Notes under the pieces: generated by a model
What the model saw: the letters and a program-made list of their open reading frames with translations, nothing else
Database searches by the model: none
What the model was told of the DNA's origin: nothing
Shown here: one piece after another, positions 14,108 to 29,078 of the stretch
How positions within the stretch are numbered: position 1 is the stretch's first letter
Layout of the letters: each line of letters begins with the position of its first letter
Assembly (NCBI GenBank): GCA_018814405.1
Contig: JAHIZO010000007.1
Span: 186,001-250,000, forward strand
Origin: Gammaproteobacteria bacterium
GTDB taxonomy: Bacteria > Pseudomonadota > Gammaproteobacteria > Burkholderiales > Gallionellaceae
DNA length: 64,000 nt
Direction: 5' to 3'
Position numbers and translations under genes: made by a program

Positions 14108-16428
14108 CAGAATAGTTGGTCGGAGCCGGATTCAGTTGGTTTGAATATGTCCAGCAGGCTGGAGCTTCGCTCGGCCGGGACGTTCTCTTCATAGAAATAT
14201 TCGACATGCTGCCCGTCAGGATCTCGCAGGCCTTCATCATTGATGCGTGCGATCACCATGTGAGGTGGCACGGTATACTCGATCTCGGGTGTGTCCTTCA
14301 GCATCTCCCCCATGTAGTCCATCCAGATCGGCAACGCCGCGCCGCCACCTGTTTCCCTTTCACCGAGACTATGAGGATTGTCATAACCCAGCCAAGTCAC
14401 GGCAACCAGCGTCGGGTGGAATCCGCAGAACCAAGCATCCATGGATTCGCTGGTAGTACCAGTCTTACCGGCTAGATCTTGCCGTCCAAGCTGCATGGCG
14501 CGTCTTGCCGTACCATGTTTGACGACATCCTGCATCATGTTGACCATGGTAAAGGTGTTGCGGATATCAAGAATCTGCTCAGCATCTTTGCCGGCCTCAA
14601 CCGGAACAGTTTGGCTGATGATATTGCCTTGTCCATCTTCGATGCGCTGAATCAAGTAGGGCGTGACACGATAGCCGCCATTGGCAAATACCGAGTATCC
14701 GCCCAACATCTGCCAAGGTGTTGCAGAAACGGCTCCCAGAGCCATGGTCAGATAGGGCCCGACCTTCTCGCGGTCAAAACCGAATTTTGTGACGTAATCC
14801 TGCGCATATTCGAGGCCGATGGATTGCAGCACGCGAATCGACACAAGGTTTTTGGATTTGATCAGTCCTTGACGCAAGCGCATCGGACCTTCGAAGCTAC
14901 CTTCATAATTCTTTGGCTCCCATAATTCACCACCGGTATCGGACAAATTAACTACGAGCGGCGCGTCATTAACGATTGAGGCGGGGGTGAACCCTTTTTC
15001 AAGCGCAGCCGAATATATGAAAGGTTTAAAGCTGGAACCGGGCTGGCGCCAAGCTTGGGTGACATGGTTGAACTGCTTGCGGTTAAAGTCGAAGCCTCCA
15101 ACCAGTGCGTTGATCGCACCAGTGCGAGGGTCTGCAGATACAAATGCGGCTTCTGCCTCAGGAAGTTGAGTGATATCCCAAGTGTCAGAGGGTGTCTTGA
15201 GAATGCGTATCAAAGCACCTTTCTTGATACGTGGGTGCAGCGCCCAGCGGTTCTCAATCAGATGCTGTGCGAAGCGCAGGCCCTCTTTGGTAATTTCAAC
15301 TGATTGTCCGCCTTTGGCTCGAGCAATAATGCCTTTTCTGCTAACGGACAAGACAACAGCGGGGATGAGTTCGTCGCTGCTTGATACATCTTGCAAAGCT
15401 TTATCAAGCAGCTCATCCGTATCATTTTTTACTAGGTCTACAAAACCTTCAGGACCGCGGTAGTCGTGTCTATGATCGTAATCCATCACACCTTTTCTTA
15501 GAGATGCGTAGGCGATACCTTGGTCTTTTACTCGAATTGTGGTGAAGACATTGTAGCCTTGGGTGTAAACATCTTCCTGAAAGCGATCGTACATTTCTTG
15601 CCGAACCAGTTCGGAAACGAAACTCGCATTTACAGAAAAATCCTGATGATAGGTGGACTGTTTGGTTTGAATCGGTTCGGAAAGAGCGGTGCTATATTCA
15701 TCCTCTGTGATGTAGCCAAGATCACGCATGCGGCGAAGGATGTATTCTTGCCGGACTTTTGCCCGGGAAGGATTGACGACGGGATTGTAGGCGCCAGGTG
15801 CTTTAGGCAAACCTGCGAGCATAGCCATTTCAGCAGTGTTCAGCTGACTTATGGGCTTGGAATAGTAAGCCTGTGCAGCAGCGCCGAAACCGTAAGCACG
15901 CTGACCAAGGTATATATGGTTTATATAAAGCTCGAGAATCTCGCCTTTAGTAAGGTTGTGTTCAATTTTAAATGCGAGCAGCATTTCGTTAAATTTTCGG
16001 GATAATGTTTTTTCCTTTGAGAGAAAAAAATTGCGTGCTACTTGCATGGTGATCGTACTGGCACCTTGTCTGACGCCGCCCGATGCAAAATTGGAATACG
16101 CTGCGCGCAAGACACCGATGTAATCGACACCGCCGTGCTCATAGAATCGGTCATCTTCAGCAGCAAGTATGGCAAGCTTCATGCGTTCCGGGACTTCATC
16201 TATCTTGACCAGCTCGCGCCTCTCCTCGCCAAATTCCCCAATAAGCGCTCCCTCAGTACTGTAGATGCGCAAAGGCATCTTTGGGCGGTAGTCGGTAAGC
16301 GCCTCAAGTGAGGGGAGGGTTGGATAGGTCAGAATCGCTGCAAAAAGAAGCAGCAGGAAAGGCAAGAGCGGAAGCATCAAAATGCCTAGCGCAGGATAAA
16401 ACCACCAGCGTGAAGTCATGACTGTCAA
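14107..16428 (-). CDS. mrcA: Penicillin-binding protein 1A (bifunctional transglycosylase/transpeptidase)
   Basis: 773-residue class A PBP anchored by one N-terminal membrane helix (WWFYPALGILMLPLLPFLLL). The glycosyltransferase GT51 domain at about 55-230 carries the catalytic Glu in EDDRFYEHGGVDY. The transpeptidase has the active serine in PGSSFKPF, SKN in the second motif (IKSKNLVSIRV) and KTG in AGKTGTTSE. It polymerises and cross-links peptidoglycan at the inner-membrane face. Start could be the first Met or MTSRWWFY three codons on. It is divergent from pilMNOPQ, the order known in Pseudomonas and many betaproteobacteria. Confidence 0.95.
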
Positions 16429-16450
16429 TTCTTGTTAAGTTCAGAACCTA

Positions 16451-16456
16451 ATTATA
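16451..16456 (-). promoter_or_regulatory. Candidate -10 box for mrcA
   Basis: The minus strand reads TATAAT here, 23-28 bases before the mrcA start region. I see no good -35 at 16-18 bp (a T-rich stretch lies there), so this is a partial promoter call. Confidence 0.4.
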
Positions 16457-16483
16457 TCGCCCAAGGGGGGCAATAGAAAAAAC

Positions 16484-16512
16484 TTTACACTCGCGGGAGT
16501 TATTGCTAGGAT
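16484..16512 (+). promoter_or_regulatory. Candidate sigma-70 promoter for pilMNOPQ
   Basis: TTTACA at 16484-16489 and TAGGAT at 16507-16512 are separated by exactly 17 bp, and TGC directly precedes the -10 (extended -10). The start codon of pilM lies 37 bases downstream of the -10 box. The divergent mrcA -10 candidate is about 30 bp away, so the two transcripts share a compact regulatory region. Confidence 0.55.
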
Positions 16513-16548
16513 TTAAACCAGTTTATACGGAAGTGCGCTAACTATCCT

Positions 16549-17649
16549 ATGATTAAAGGAAATTTTGACATCCCGTTAGATTTTCTGCAGACCTCCACGC
16601 CGCCAATGATTGGTGTGGATATCAGTTCATCTTCCGTCAAGATGCTTGAGCTGAGCGAGGCGCCGAAAAAAAACGGGTTCGTAGTGGAAAGATATGCAAT
16701 TGAACCGCTGCCGTCTGATGCCGTAAGCGATGGCAATATCAATAATCTGGAGGCGGTGTCAGAGGCGCTGCAACGTGCGTGGAAGCGCATGGGGACGCGT
16801 ATCAGAAATGTCAGTCTGGCGTTGCCAGCTGCGGCGGTCATCAGCAAGAAAATCATGTTGCCTGCTGGTTTGCGCGAGGACGATCTTGAATATCAGGTTG
16901 AGTCCGAGGCGAACCAATATATTCCGTTTGCGCTGGACGAAGTGAATCTGGATTTTCAGGTTATCGGCCCCTCACCAAACAATCCTGAAGAAATCGAAGT
17001 GCTACTAGCTGCTTCGCGCAAAGCGAATGTCGAGGATAGAGTGGCTGCAGCCCAAACCGCAGGATTAAAGGCAGTGGTTGTAGATGTTGAGCCCTACGCT
17101 GCTGAAGCCGCTTTCAATCAAATTAGCTCTCAGCTACCTGGTGGCGCTGAGGACCAGTGTATTGCTGTAGTGGATATTGGCGCCAGCGTCATGAACGTAA
17201 ATGTACTGCGAAATGGGCAGTCTGTTTACACACGTGACCAGCAGGTGGGCGGCAGCCAGCTTACGCAGCAGATACAAGCGGCATTTGGCCTGACAGCAGA
17301 AGAGGCGGAGGCTGCTAAAAGGAATGGCGGCTTGCCGGAGAATTATGAAAGCGATGTGCTTGCTCCATTCCGGGAAAACGTGGCAATGGAAGTGGCACGT
17401 GCGCTGCAATTTTTCTTTACCTCAACACAATATAACGAGGTGAGCTATGTGGTGTTGTCGGGCGGATGTGCGGCACTACTGGGTTTGGATGAGGCCGTCG
17501 CTACGCGCACTCAGGTCAGCACGCTAGTGGCAAATCCTTTTGAGTTGATGACCCTGTCATCACGAATCAAGCCGCGACAATTGCAGACAGACGCACCGGC
17601 ATTGATGATTGCCTGCGGATTGGCGATGCGGAGGTTTGACCCATCATGA
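16549..17649 (+). CDS. pilM: Type IV pilus inner-membrane assembly protein PilM
   Basis: 366-residue actin-like cytoplasmic ATP-binding protein. It has the phosphate-1 motif GVDISSSSVKMLEL at residues 22-35, a second phosphate motif AVVDIGASVMNVNV near 205 and the adenosine motif VVLSGGCAALLGL near 302. PilM binds the N-terminus of PilN and links the PilNOP inner-membrane ring to the cytoplasmic motor. It starts the canonical pilMNOPQ operon; pilN begins inside its last codons (ATGA). Confidence 0.95.
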   Translation: MIKGNFDIPLDFLQTSTPPMIGVDISSSSVKMLELSEAPKKNGFVVERYAIEPLPSDAVSDGNINNLEAVSEALQRAWKRMGTRIRNVSLALPAAAVISKKIMLPAGLREDDLEYQVESEANQYIPFALDEVNLDFQVIGPSPNNPEEIEVLLAASRKANVEDRVAAAQTAGLKAVVVDVEPYAAEAAFNQISSQLPGGAEDQCIAVVDIGASVMNVNVLRNGQSVYTRDQQVGGSQLTQQIQAAFGLTAEEAEAAKRNGGLPENYESDVLAPFRENVAMEVARALQFFFTSTQYNEVSYVVLSGGCAALLGLDEAVATRTQVSTLVANPFELMTLSSRIKPRQLQTDAPALMIACGLAMRRFDPS

Positions 17650-18215
17650 TAAGAATAAACCTATTACCGCACCGCGCAGAGAAACGTCGCGCTAAGCAGC
17701 TGCAATTCATTGTACTTAGCGTGGTGTCCATCATGCTTGGTGCAATCCTGGTTGGACTTGTTCATGTGGCGATTGGCACCCAGATCTCCTATCAGGAGAG
17801 AAGGAATGAATACTTGAAGCAGGAAACTGCGGTACTGGATAGGCAGATTGCGGAAATCAAAAAGCTTAGACAGCAGACGCAATCGTTATTAGCCAGAAAA
17901 AATGTGGTCGAGAACTTGCAATCCACCCGCTCGGATGTGGTGCATCTGTTGGATCAAATGCTGCGCATCTTGCCTGAAGGTGTGCACTTGAAATCACTAA
18001 AGCAATCAGGACAGAGAATTAGTCTTGTAGGCTATGCGCAGTCAAATGCTCGCGTCTCCACACTGATGCGCGCCATTGACGACTCTCCATGGCTGAATTC
18101 TCCTGCTTTGGTAGAGATACATGCGGCAAATGTCGGCGGCTCGCGTCTAAACGAATTCTCCTTGAACTTTAATCTGACCAAATTGGCGGATTCTGATTCA
18201 GGTAAAAGCAGGTAG
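17646..18215 (+). CDS. pilN: Type IV pilus assembly protein PilN
   Basis: 189-residue bitopic inner-membrane protein. The conserved cytoplasmic PilM-binding segment MIRINLLPHRAEKRR is followed by one helix (about 23-45, FIVLSVVSIMLGAILVGLVH), a coiled coil (about 50-95, YLKQETAVLDRQIAEIKKLR) and a periplasmic ferredoxin-like domain. It forms the alignment subcomplex with PilO and PilP. Four-base overlap with pilM. Confidence 0.94.
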   Translation: MIRINLLPHRAEKRRAKQLQFIVLSVVSIMLGAILVGLVHVAIGTQISYQERRNEYLKQETAVLDRQIAEIKKLRQQTQSLLARKNVVENLQSTRSDVVHLLDQMLRILPEGVHLKSLKQSGQRISLVGYAQSNARVSTLMRAIDDSPWLNSPALVEIHAANVGGSRLNEFSLNFNLTKLADSDSGKSR

Positions 18216-18223
18216 AGGTGGCC

Positions 18224-18856
18224 ATGAACTTTTTAGATGAACTTAAGAATATTGACCCCCAGAAACCTGGGAACTGGCCATGGCTGATAAAACTGGCAGC
18301 TTTCTTGTCCATGTTCTTGTTGGTAGTGGCTGCAGGAGGCTTCTTCGATTGGCAAGATCAGTATGAGAATTTGAAGCGTATCAAGAACGAAGAATCAAGT
18401 CTTAAAGAGGCTTTTCTTGCAAAGAAACGTGAAGCCATTAATCTGGATATCATTAAGAAGCAACTGATAGATACCCAACAGTCCTTCGGCGCCTTGCTAA
18501 AACAGTTGCCAAGCAAATCTGAGATGGATGCCTTGCTGACCGATATTAATCAGGCAGGTCTGGGCCGGGGGTTACAGTTTGAGCTCTTCCGGCCGGGCGG
18601 AGAGGTGGCGACGGGAGTATTTACCGAGCAACCGATTGCACTAAAAGTGACTGGGAGTTACGACGACCTAGGGAATTTTGCTAGTGACATCTCGCAATTG
18701 CCGCGGATTGTTACGCTGAACGACATAAGGATTTCTCCTATTGCTGGTGGGATGTTGAGTATGGAGTCGACAGCAAAAACCTATCGCTACTTAGACGAAG
18801 CTGAGTTGGCGGCGCAGAAAAAAGCAGCGCAGGCAGCCAAGAGGAAGAGAAGATGA
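18224..18856 (+). CDS. pilO: Type IV pilus assembly protein PilO
   Basis: 210-residue bitopic protein with a short cytoplasmic N-terminus (MNFLDELKNIDPQKPGNWPW), one helix (IKLAAFLSMFLLVVAAGGFF), a coiled coil (KRIKNEESSLKEAFLAKKRE) and a periplasmic domain that pairs with PilN. I choose the ATG at 18224, which has AGAGG five bases upstream, over the GTG at 18218 two codons earlier. The C-terminus is Ala/Lys/Arg rich. Its stop overlaps pilP by 4 bp. Confidence 0.92.
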   Translation: MNFLDELKNIDPQKPGNWPWLIKLAAFLSMFLLVVAAGGFFDWQDQYENLKRIKNEESSLKEAFLAKKREAINLDIIKKQLIDTQQSFGALLKQLPSKSEMDALLTDINQAGLGRGLQFELFRPGGEVATGVFTEQPIALKVTGSYDDLGNFASDISQLPRIVTLNDIRISPIAGGMLSMESTAKTYRYLDEAELAAQKKAAQAAKRKRR

Positions 18857-19365
18857 GGGCGCGATTATTTGTTGTGCTAGTAGCCGTTCTGCTCACAGGA
18901 TGCGGCGGAGAAGAGTTTCAAGATCTGAGAGATTTTGTTAACAACGCTGGCGCGGATATGCGGGGTAAAGTCGATCCACCTCCGGACATCAAGCCATATG
19001 AGCCATTTGCATACGACAATGCGACCTCATTGCCAGATCCTTTCAAGCCACGCAAGACTAAATCGGGCGGGTCAGGGCGCGGCGGTATCAATCAGCCCGA
19101 TTTCGATCGCCCCAAAGAAGAGCTGGAAGATTATCCGCTCGAGAGTTTAACGATGGTTGGATTCTTGTCCCAAAAAGGAGTGGGTCATGCAGTACTCCGC
19201 TCGTCGGAAGGGAAAATTCATCAGGTAAAAACTGGAAATTATGTTGGTCTGAATTTCGGTCAGATCACGTTGATCTCTGAGACCGAAGTCAGGGTCAAAG
19301 AAATGGTTCAGGATAGTGCTGGCGACTGGACGGAGCGCGAAAGTAGCCTGCAATTGATCGAATGA
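18853..19365 (+). CDS. pilP: Type IV pilus assembly lipoprotein PilP
   Basis: 170-residue inner-membrane lipoprotein. The signal is MRARLFVVLVAVLLTGC with lipobox LLTGC and the acylated Cys at 17. A disordered, Pro-rich stretch (PPPDIKPYEPFAYDN) leads to the C-terminal HR domain (LESLTMVGFLSQKGVGHAVL...GKIHQVKTGNYVGLNFG), which docks on the N0/N1 domains of the PilQ secretin. It completes the bridge from the PilNO dimer to the outer-membrane channel. Confidence 0.93.
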   Translation: MRARLFVVLVAVLLTGCGGEEFQDLRDFVNNAGADMRGKVDPPPDIKPYEPFAYDNATSLPDPFKPRKTKSGGSGRGGINQPDFDRPKEELEDYPLESLTMVGFLSQKGVGHAVLRSSEGKIHQVKTGNYVGLNFGQITLISETEVRVKEMVQDSAGDWTERESSLQLIE

Positions 19366-19378
19366 TTAGGAGTGTAAA

Positions 19379-21436
19379 ATGAAACTGCTTGATATGACGG
19401 CAAACAAAATATCCCGAGCAATGGCGATTGCGGTTGCTCTGTGCTCCTTCAGTGTACTTGCTCAGGATAACATCGAGTTAGCGAATAGCATTGAGTCTAT
19501 CAGCGCTACTAGTGAGAGTGGCAAACTTGTCGTGAAGGTGGGGTTGAAGTCGCCACCTCAAGGCCAGCCTGCTGCCTTCACGATCAATACTCCACCGCGC
19601 ATAGCCTTTGACTTTCCAAATACAGAAAATGGATTGGGAACTTCAATGCAAACCTTTGGCGAAGGGGAGTTACGCAGCGCTAACATCGTTCAGGCGGGAA
19701 ACCGAACACGCTTAGTAATTAACCTTTCTCAAATGGTTGGCTACGATACAAGAGTAGATGGAAACGACGTTTTGATTACGCTACAGCCAAGAGGTGTGGG
19801 TGGCGGAGCGGAGCCGGTTCCTGCGGCGCATTTCGCGGATGTTTCATCGAATTCTCAGTTGCATAGCTTGCGTGACATTGATTTCCGTCGGGGTAAGAAC
19901 GGAGAAAGCAGAATCCAGATTGATTTGTCTGATGCGGATATCGGCATTGATATCAAGCAGCAAGGACGCGCATTGATAGTTGATTTCCAGCACGCAATAC
20001 TTCCACGCAATCTCCAGCGAAAGTTGGACGTATCTGATTTCGCAACGCCGGTTCAAATGATCGATGCATTCGTTCAAGGTGGGAATGCGCGTCTCTCAAT
20101 TGAACCTAAAGGGCTGTGGGAATATTCGGCTTACCAAACCGACAATAAGTTCATCATAGAAGTAAAGGCTGTAGCCGAGGATCCGAATAGACTGGTAAAA
20201 GGCAATACGCCAGGGTATTCCGGTGAGAAGCTAACGTTGAATTTCCAAAATATATCCACGCGCGAGGCGCTAAGTGTGATCGCTGATTTTACCGGACTGA
20301 ATATGGTCATCAGTGATTCAGTCTCAGGTAGCCTGACGCTACGTTTGAAGGATGTACCTTGGGATCAAGCCTTCGAAATCATCCTGCAAAGCAGAGGGTT
20401 GGATATGCGCAAGAATGGCAATGTCATTCAGGTCGCTCCACGAGAAGAGATTGCTGCCAAAGAAAAGATTGAATTTTCATCAAGGCAGGAAATTACTGAG
20501 CTTGAGCCACTACGCACAGAAAATTTCGAACTGGCTTACGCGAAAGCGGCAGATGTAGTTAAATTGATTTCAAATGATAAGCAAAAGATTCTGTCGAATC
20601 GCGGTAGCGCCAACTTTGATTTGCGTACGAATCTGTTGTTTGTTAAAGATGTTCCTTCAAGCTTGGATGAAGTGCGCAAGTTGATCAAGCTAGTCGATGT
20701 GCCTGTCCGCCAAGTGCTGATTGAAGCGCGATTCGTTGAGGCGGGTGAATCCTTCAATCACACTTTAGGAGGGCGCTTGGGATATACAGGTCCTACGCAA
20801 GCTGCTGGAGGCGTAGCAGCGGGCAATGCCAGAGCAGCAATCTCCGGCGGAAGCTTGAACCTGCCTGGTGCCGCAAGTGGATTGGGCGGGCTAACAATGA
20901 CATTGTTCAACGCTGCTGCTACGCATACATTGACGCTGGAGTTGAATGCTTCGGCGATTGACGGCACAACAAAGAACATAGCAAGCCCGAGGGTGGTGAC
21001 AGGAGATAAGACGCCTGCGACGATTGAATCTGGCGTCGAAGTGCCATATTTGCAAGCCAGTAGTAGCGGAGCAACAAATGTGGCCTTTAAAAAAGCAGTG
21101 CTGGGTTTGACCGTAACGCCGCAGATTACCCCTGATGATAGCGTGACCATGAAAATCAGCGTAAGCCAAGATTCCGTGGGTAACATCTACTCCGGTGTGC
21201 CGAGCATCAACACGAAAAAGGTTGACACACAGGTGTTGGTTGATAACGGTGGAACAGTAGTTATCGGCGGAGTGTATACACAAGACGATTCCGACTCTAC
21301 CTCCGCAGTGCCTGGATTAGCGGACATTCCAGTTCTTGGTTGGTTGTTTAAAACCAATACTGTTGTAAAGAGCAAGAAAGAGCTCTTGGTATTCATTACA
21401 CCCAAAATTTTAAAAGATACGCTAGGCACAAACTAA
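19379..21436 (+). CDS. pilQ: Type IV pilus secretin PilQ
   Basis: 685-residue outer-membrane secretin through which the pilus exits. The signal peptide ends near residue 30 (CSFSVLA|QDN). Two AMIN peptidoglycan-binding domains (about 35-130 and 160-265) are followed by an STN/N0 domain (FQNISTREALSVIADFTGL), an N1 domain (LAYAKAADVVKLISND) and the secretin core with VPVRQVLIEARFVEAGE, VPYLQASSSGATNVAFKKA and the terminal PVLGWLFKTNTVVKSKKEL. The start has an AGGAGTG ribosome-binding site (TTAGGAGTGTAAAATG). A strong terminator follows. Confidence 0.95.
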   Translation: MKLLDMTANKISRAMAIAVALCSFSVLAQDNIELANSIESISATSESGKLVVKVGLKSPPQGQPAAFTINTPPRIAFDFPNTENGLGTSMQTFGEGELRSANIVQAGNRTRLVINLSQMVGYDTRVDGNDVLITLQPRGVGGGAEPVPAAHFADVSSNSQLHSLRDIDFRRGKNGESRIQIDLSDADIGIDIKQQGRALIVDFQHAILPRNLQRKLDVSDFATPVQMIDAFVQGGNARLSIEPKGLWEYSAYQTDNKFIIEVKAVAEDPNRLVKGNTPGYSGEKLTLNFQNISTREALSVIADFTGLNMVISDSVSGSLTLRLKDVPWDQAFEIILQSRGLDMRKNGNVIQVAPREEIAAKEKIEFSSRQEITELEPLRTENFELAYAKAADVVKLISNDKQKILSNRGSANFDLRTNLLFVKDVPSSLDEVRKLIKLVDVPVRQVLIEARFVEAGESFNHTLGGRLGYTGPTQAAGGVAAGNARAAISGGSLNLPGAASGLGGLTMTLFNAAATHTLTLELNASAIDGTTKNIASPRVVTGDKTPATIESGVEVPYLQASSSGATNVAFKKAVLGLTVTPQITPDDSVTMKISVSQDSVGNIYSGVPSINTKKVDTQVLVDNGGTVVIGGVYTQDDSDSTSAVPGLADIPVLGWLFKTNTVVKSKKELLVFITPKILKDTLGTN

Positions 21437-21447
21437 TAAAGCGTCCT

Positions 21448-21494
21448 CCTTTTAAAACAAAAGCCCGGCCTTGCCGGGCTTTTGTTTTAAAAGG
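21448..21494. terminator. Perfect 22-bp hairpin terminator after pilQ, overlapping the aroK ribosome-binding site
   Basis: Positions 21448-21469 are the exact reverse complement of 21473-21494, with a 3-base loop (one further T-A pair extends it to 21447/21495). The core GCCCGGC/GCCGGGC is followed by TTTTGTTTT on the plus strand and mirrored on the minus strand, so it can terminate in both directions. The right arm contains AAGG of the AAGGA that serves as the Shine-Dalgarno of aroK (ATG at 21503). Confidence 0.9.
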
Positions 21495-21502
21495 ATAAGA
21501 AC

Positions 21503-22102
21503 ATGAATTCCGCTACAATCCAAAATATGGAATCAAATGAAGCCTACAAACTGAGCTCAGGAAACATCATTTTGATTGGACTGATGGGCTCAGGAAAGAC
21601 CACGGTTGGAAAGCTACTAGCCAAGCAGCTTCACAAGTCCTTTGTGGATTGCGATGAAGAAATACAACGCCGCACTGGAGTGACCATTCCCCACATCTTT
21701 GATGTCGAAGGGGAAGAAGGGTTCAGGCAGCGTGAAACTGCAGCTTTGGAAGAACTTGTGCAAAGACACGATATCATTCTTGCAACTGGTGGCGGGGCGC
21801 CATTAAGCCCAATAAACCGGGATTTGCTGAAGCGAAGTGGAGTTGTTGTGTATCTGAAAAGCAGCGTGCATGATTTGTGGCATCGGACAAGGCATGACCA
21901 AAATCGCCCATTGCTGCAAACTGCAGATCCTCGCGCAACACTACAGGCTTTATATGAAATGCGCGATCCTCTGTACAACAGCATAGCTGACATCGTCATT
22001 CACACAGGCAAACAAAATGTGCAGATACTCCTGTCTAAGTTGCAGGAGAGGCTTGCAGAGTATCGTGCCACAGACAAACCAGCACCAGAGAGTATCCAGT
22101 AA
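21503..22102 (+). CDS. aroK: Shikimate kinase AroK
   Basis: 199-residue P-loop kinase of the shikimate pathway (shikimate to shikimate-3-phosphate). The Walker A is [12 protein letters not shown] at about 31-42, the shikimate-binding Asp is in [11 protein letters not shown], then ATGGGAPL and the lid Arg in RHDQNRPLL. The first ATG has AAGGA seven bases upstream; a second Met at codon 9 would also fit the usual 170-190 aa. aroB follows with a 1-bp overlap, the standard aroKB pair after pilQ in many proteobacteria. Confidence 0.95.
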   Translation: MNSATIQNMESNEAYKLSSGNIILIGLMGSGKTTVGKLLAKQLHKSFVDCDEEIQRRTGVTIPHIFDVEGEEGFRQRETAALEELVQRHDIILATGGGAPLSPINRDLLKRSGVVVYLKSSVHDLWHRTRHDQNRPLLQTADPRATLQALYEMRDPLYNSIADIVIHTGKQNVQILLSKLQERLAEYRATDKPAPESIQ

Positions 22103-23184
22103 TGCAAACCTTGAACGTTGGCCTCGCCGAGAGAAGTTACCCGATATATATAGGCAGTGGGTTGCTGCCGGATTGTGGATTGCTCATACCCTATCTGACA
22201 GCCGGGCGTGCAGTGATCATTAGCAACACGACGGTTGCGCCTTTGTATTTGGAGAAGCTCCGCTCAAGCCTTGAGAGCGCAGGCGTGCGTTGCAATAGCG
22301 TCATTCTGCCGGATGGAGAGGAATACAAGAATTCATCCTCCATGGATGCCATCTATGACGCTTTGTTGAGATCGCATTGTGAGCGGAGCACCACGCTTAT
22401 CGCTTTGGGTGGTGGGGTGATCGGCGATATGGTGGGCTTCGCGGCAGCGACATATTTGCGTGGCGTACCATTTATTCAGATTCCCACAACGTTACTGTCA
22501 CAAGTGGATTCATCCGTGGGTGGCAAGACTGGCATCAATCATCCCTTGGGAAAAAACATGATCGGGGCGTTTTATCAGCCGAAAGTGGTGCTGGCGGATA
22601 CGCGCACGCTGGATACGCTTCCGGATCGTGAATTGAGTGCAGGAATCTCGGAAGTGATTAAGTATGGATTGATACGTGATATGCCCTTTTTCGAATGGCT
22701 TGAAGTAAACATCGAAAAATTGCTGGCGAGAGATACCGAAGCGTTGCAGTACGCAATAGCCAGAAGCTGTCAGAACAAAGCGGAAGTGGTTGGGAACGAT
22801 GAGCGCGAAAGTGGCGAGCGCGCACTGTTAAATTTGGGACATACGTTCGGACACGCTATCGAGAATGGTATGGGATACGGCGTCTGGTTACACGGTGAAG
22901 CAGTAGCGGCAGGCACGATGATGGCTGCTGATCTTTCGCGCAGAATGGGTTGGTTGACTGAGGCAGACGTTGGACGGATACGAGATCTGTTCCAGCGAGC
23001 AAAGTTGCCGGTAATCGGGCCTCGAATGTCCGTTGAAAAATACCAGGAATTGATGGGGCTGGATAAGAAGGTGGTCTCGGGAAAAATTAGATTTGTTCTG
23101 CTAGAAGCATTGGGCCGTTCCGTTATGACGGGCGATGTATCTGTGGGGCTATTGAAGGAAACGCTAGAGGCATGTTGTGACTGA
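22102..23184 (+). CDS. aroB: 3-dehydroquinate synthase AroB
   Basis: 360-residue NAD- and Zn-dependent enzyme converting DAHP to 3-dehydroquinate. The NAD site is in [20 protein letters not shown], the active-site region in [20 protein letters not shown], and zinc ligands in the Glu of SEVIKYGL and the histidines of [12 protein letters not shown] and [10 protein letters not shown]. Length equals E. coli AroB (362). Overlaps of 1 bp with aroK and 8 bp with dgt indicate coupled translation. Confidence 0.96.
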   Translation: MQTLNVGLAERSYPIYIGSGLLPDCGLLIPYLTAGRAVIISNTTVAPLYLEKLRSSLESAGVRCNSVILPDGEEYKNSSSMDAIYDALLRSHCERSTTLIALGGGVIGDMVGFAAATYLRGVPFIQIPTTLLSQVDSSVGGKTGINHPLGKNMIGAFYQPKVVLADTRTLDTLPDRELSAGISEVIKYGLIRDMPFFEWLEVNIEKLLARDTEALQYAIARSCQNKAEVVGNDERESGERALLNLGHTFGHAIENGMGYGVWLHGEAVAAGTMMAADLSRRMGWLTEADVGRIRDLFQRAKLPVIGPRMSVEKYQELMGLDKKVVSGKIRFVLLEALGRSVMTGDVSVGLLKETLEACCD

Positions 23185-24301
23185 TCGGCTATTGGCGCCC
23201 TATGCCGTGATCGAGAGTTCAGGCGGCAGGCAGATCGAGGAGCCCAGTCCGCCAGGCAGAAGCGAATTCCAGCGAGATCGGGACCGCATCATCCACTCTA
23301 GTGCTTTCCGCAGGCTGGAATATAAAACGCAGGTATTCGTCAATCACGAAGGTGATTTATTCAGAACGCGTCTTACGCATAGTATAGAAGTGGCGCAAAT
23401 CGGGCGTTCTATCGCACGCCGTCTAGGCTTGAATGAGGATCTCGTTGAGGCGATCTCTCTAGCCCATGATTTGGGGCACACCCCGTTCGGACATGCCGGC
23501 CAAGATGAGCTCAACGAATGCATGGCTGAATACGGCGGATTTGAGCACAACCTGCAATCTCTCCGTGTTGTGGATGTATTGGAAGAGAAATATGCCGCAT
23601 TTGATGGACTGAACCTTTGCTTTGAAACGCGCGAGGGAATCCTCAAGCACTGTTCGCGCGAAAATGCAGAGCAGATGGGGGATGTGGGTCAGCGGTTCTT
23701 ATTGGGTCGCCGGCCTAGCCTTGAAGCTCAGGTAGCCAATCTGGCCGATGAGATCGCCTACAACAATCACGATGTCGATGATGGATTGCGGTCGGGACTA
23801 TTGTCACTGGAGCAGCTGGCGGAAGTAGAGCTATTCTCAAGCCATCTAAAGGAAGTGCGGCAAGCATGGCCGCACTTGGCGGAGCGTCGCCTAGTTCACG
23901 AAACAGTACGTCGCATGATCAATACGTTGGTCACTGACATGATTGCCCAGACGCTCGGCAATATCACAGAATGTGCCCCCCAATCGCTTGAGGCGGTGCG
24001 TAGCGCACCAGCACTGGCCGCATTCAGCCCCCGGATGCGCGAATTGAACAAGGAACTAAAAAACTTTCTGCGGACCGAGTTGTATCGCCATTATCGAGTC
24101 ATGCGCATGAGTGCAAAGGCGCGCCGCGTGATTCGAGAGCTGTTTAAAGCATTCATGGAAGACCCTCGCTTGCTGCCACCGCAATCGAGCAATCAGAGAG
24201 CAGAGCAACTGCCGCGCACCGTGGCAGACTACATCGCAGGCATGACCGACCGGTATGCTATCCGCGAACATAGGCGAATTTTCGCCATAGAAGAGATTTA
24301 A
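23177..24301 (+). CDS. dgt: dGTPase-like HD-domain triphosphohydrolase
   Basis: 374-residue HD-superfamily protein of the dGTPase type-2 subfamily. The metal ligands are visible: H in [14 protein letters not shown] in [19 protein letters not shown], and a distal D in [15 protein letters not shown]. Known members hydrolyse dNTPs to the nucleoside and triphosphate and control dNTP pools. The start is a GTG inside the aroB end ([11 protein letters not shown]). This aroB-dgt-gltB order is, from memory, common in betaproteobacteria. Confidence 0.9.
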   Translation: MTDRLLAPYAVIESSGGRQIEEPSPPGRSEFQRDRDRIIHSSAFRRLEYKTQVFVNHEGDLFRTRLTHSIEVAQIGRSIARRLGLNEDLVEAISLAHDLGHTPFGHAGQDELNECMAEYGGFEHNLQSLRVVDVLEEKYAAFDGLNLCFETREGILKHCSRENAEQMGDVGQRFLLGRRPSLEAQVANLADEIAYNNHDVDDGLRSGLLSLEQLAEVELFSSHLKEVRQAWPHLAERRLVHETVRRMINTLVTDMIAQTLGNITECAPQSLEAVRSAPALAAFSPRMRELNKELKNFLRTELYRHYRVMRMSAKARRVIRELFKAFMEDPRLLPPQSSNQRAEQLPRTVADYIAGMTDRYAIREHRRIFAIEEI

Positions 24302-24419
24302 CCGGTTCTCGGTTGCCCACCACCTACGGTTTAAGGTAGCATTCCCGCCCTTTTGGATAAATTTCCCGGAAAAGCGGCGTTTGTCGCTGTGTTGTCGGAT
24401 GAATGAGGTGAGGAACAAG

Positions 24420-29077
<4,658 letters not shown>

Positions 29078-29078
<1 letters not shown>

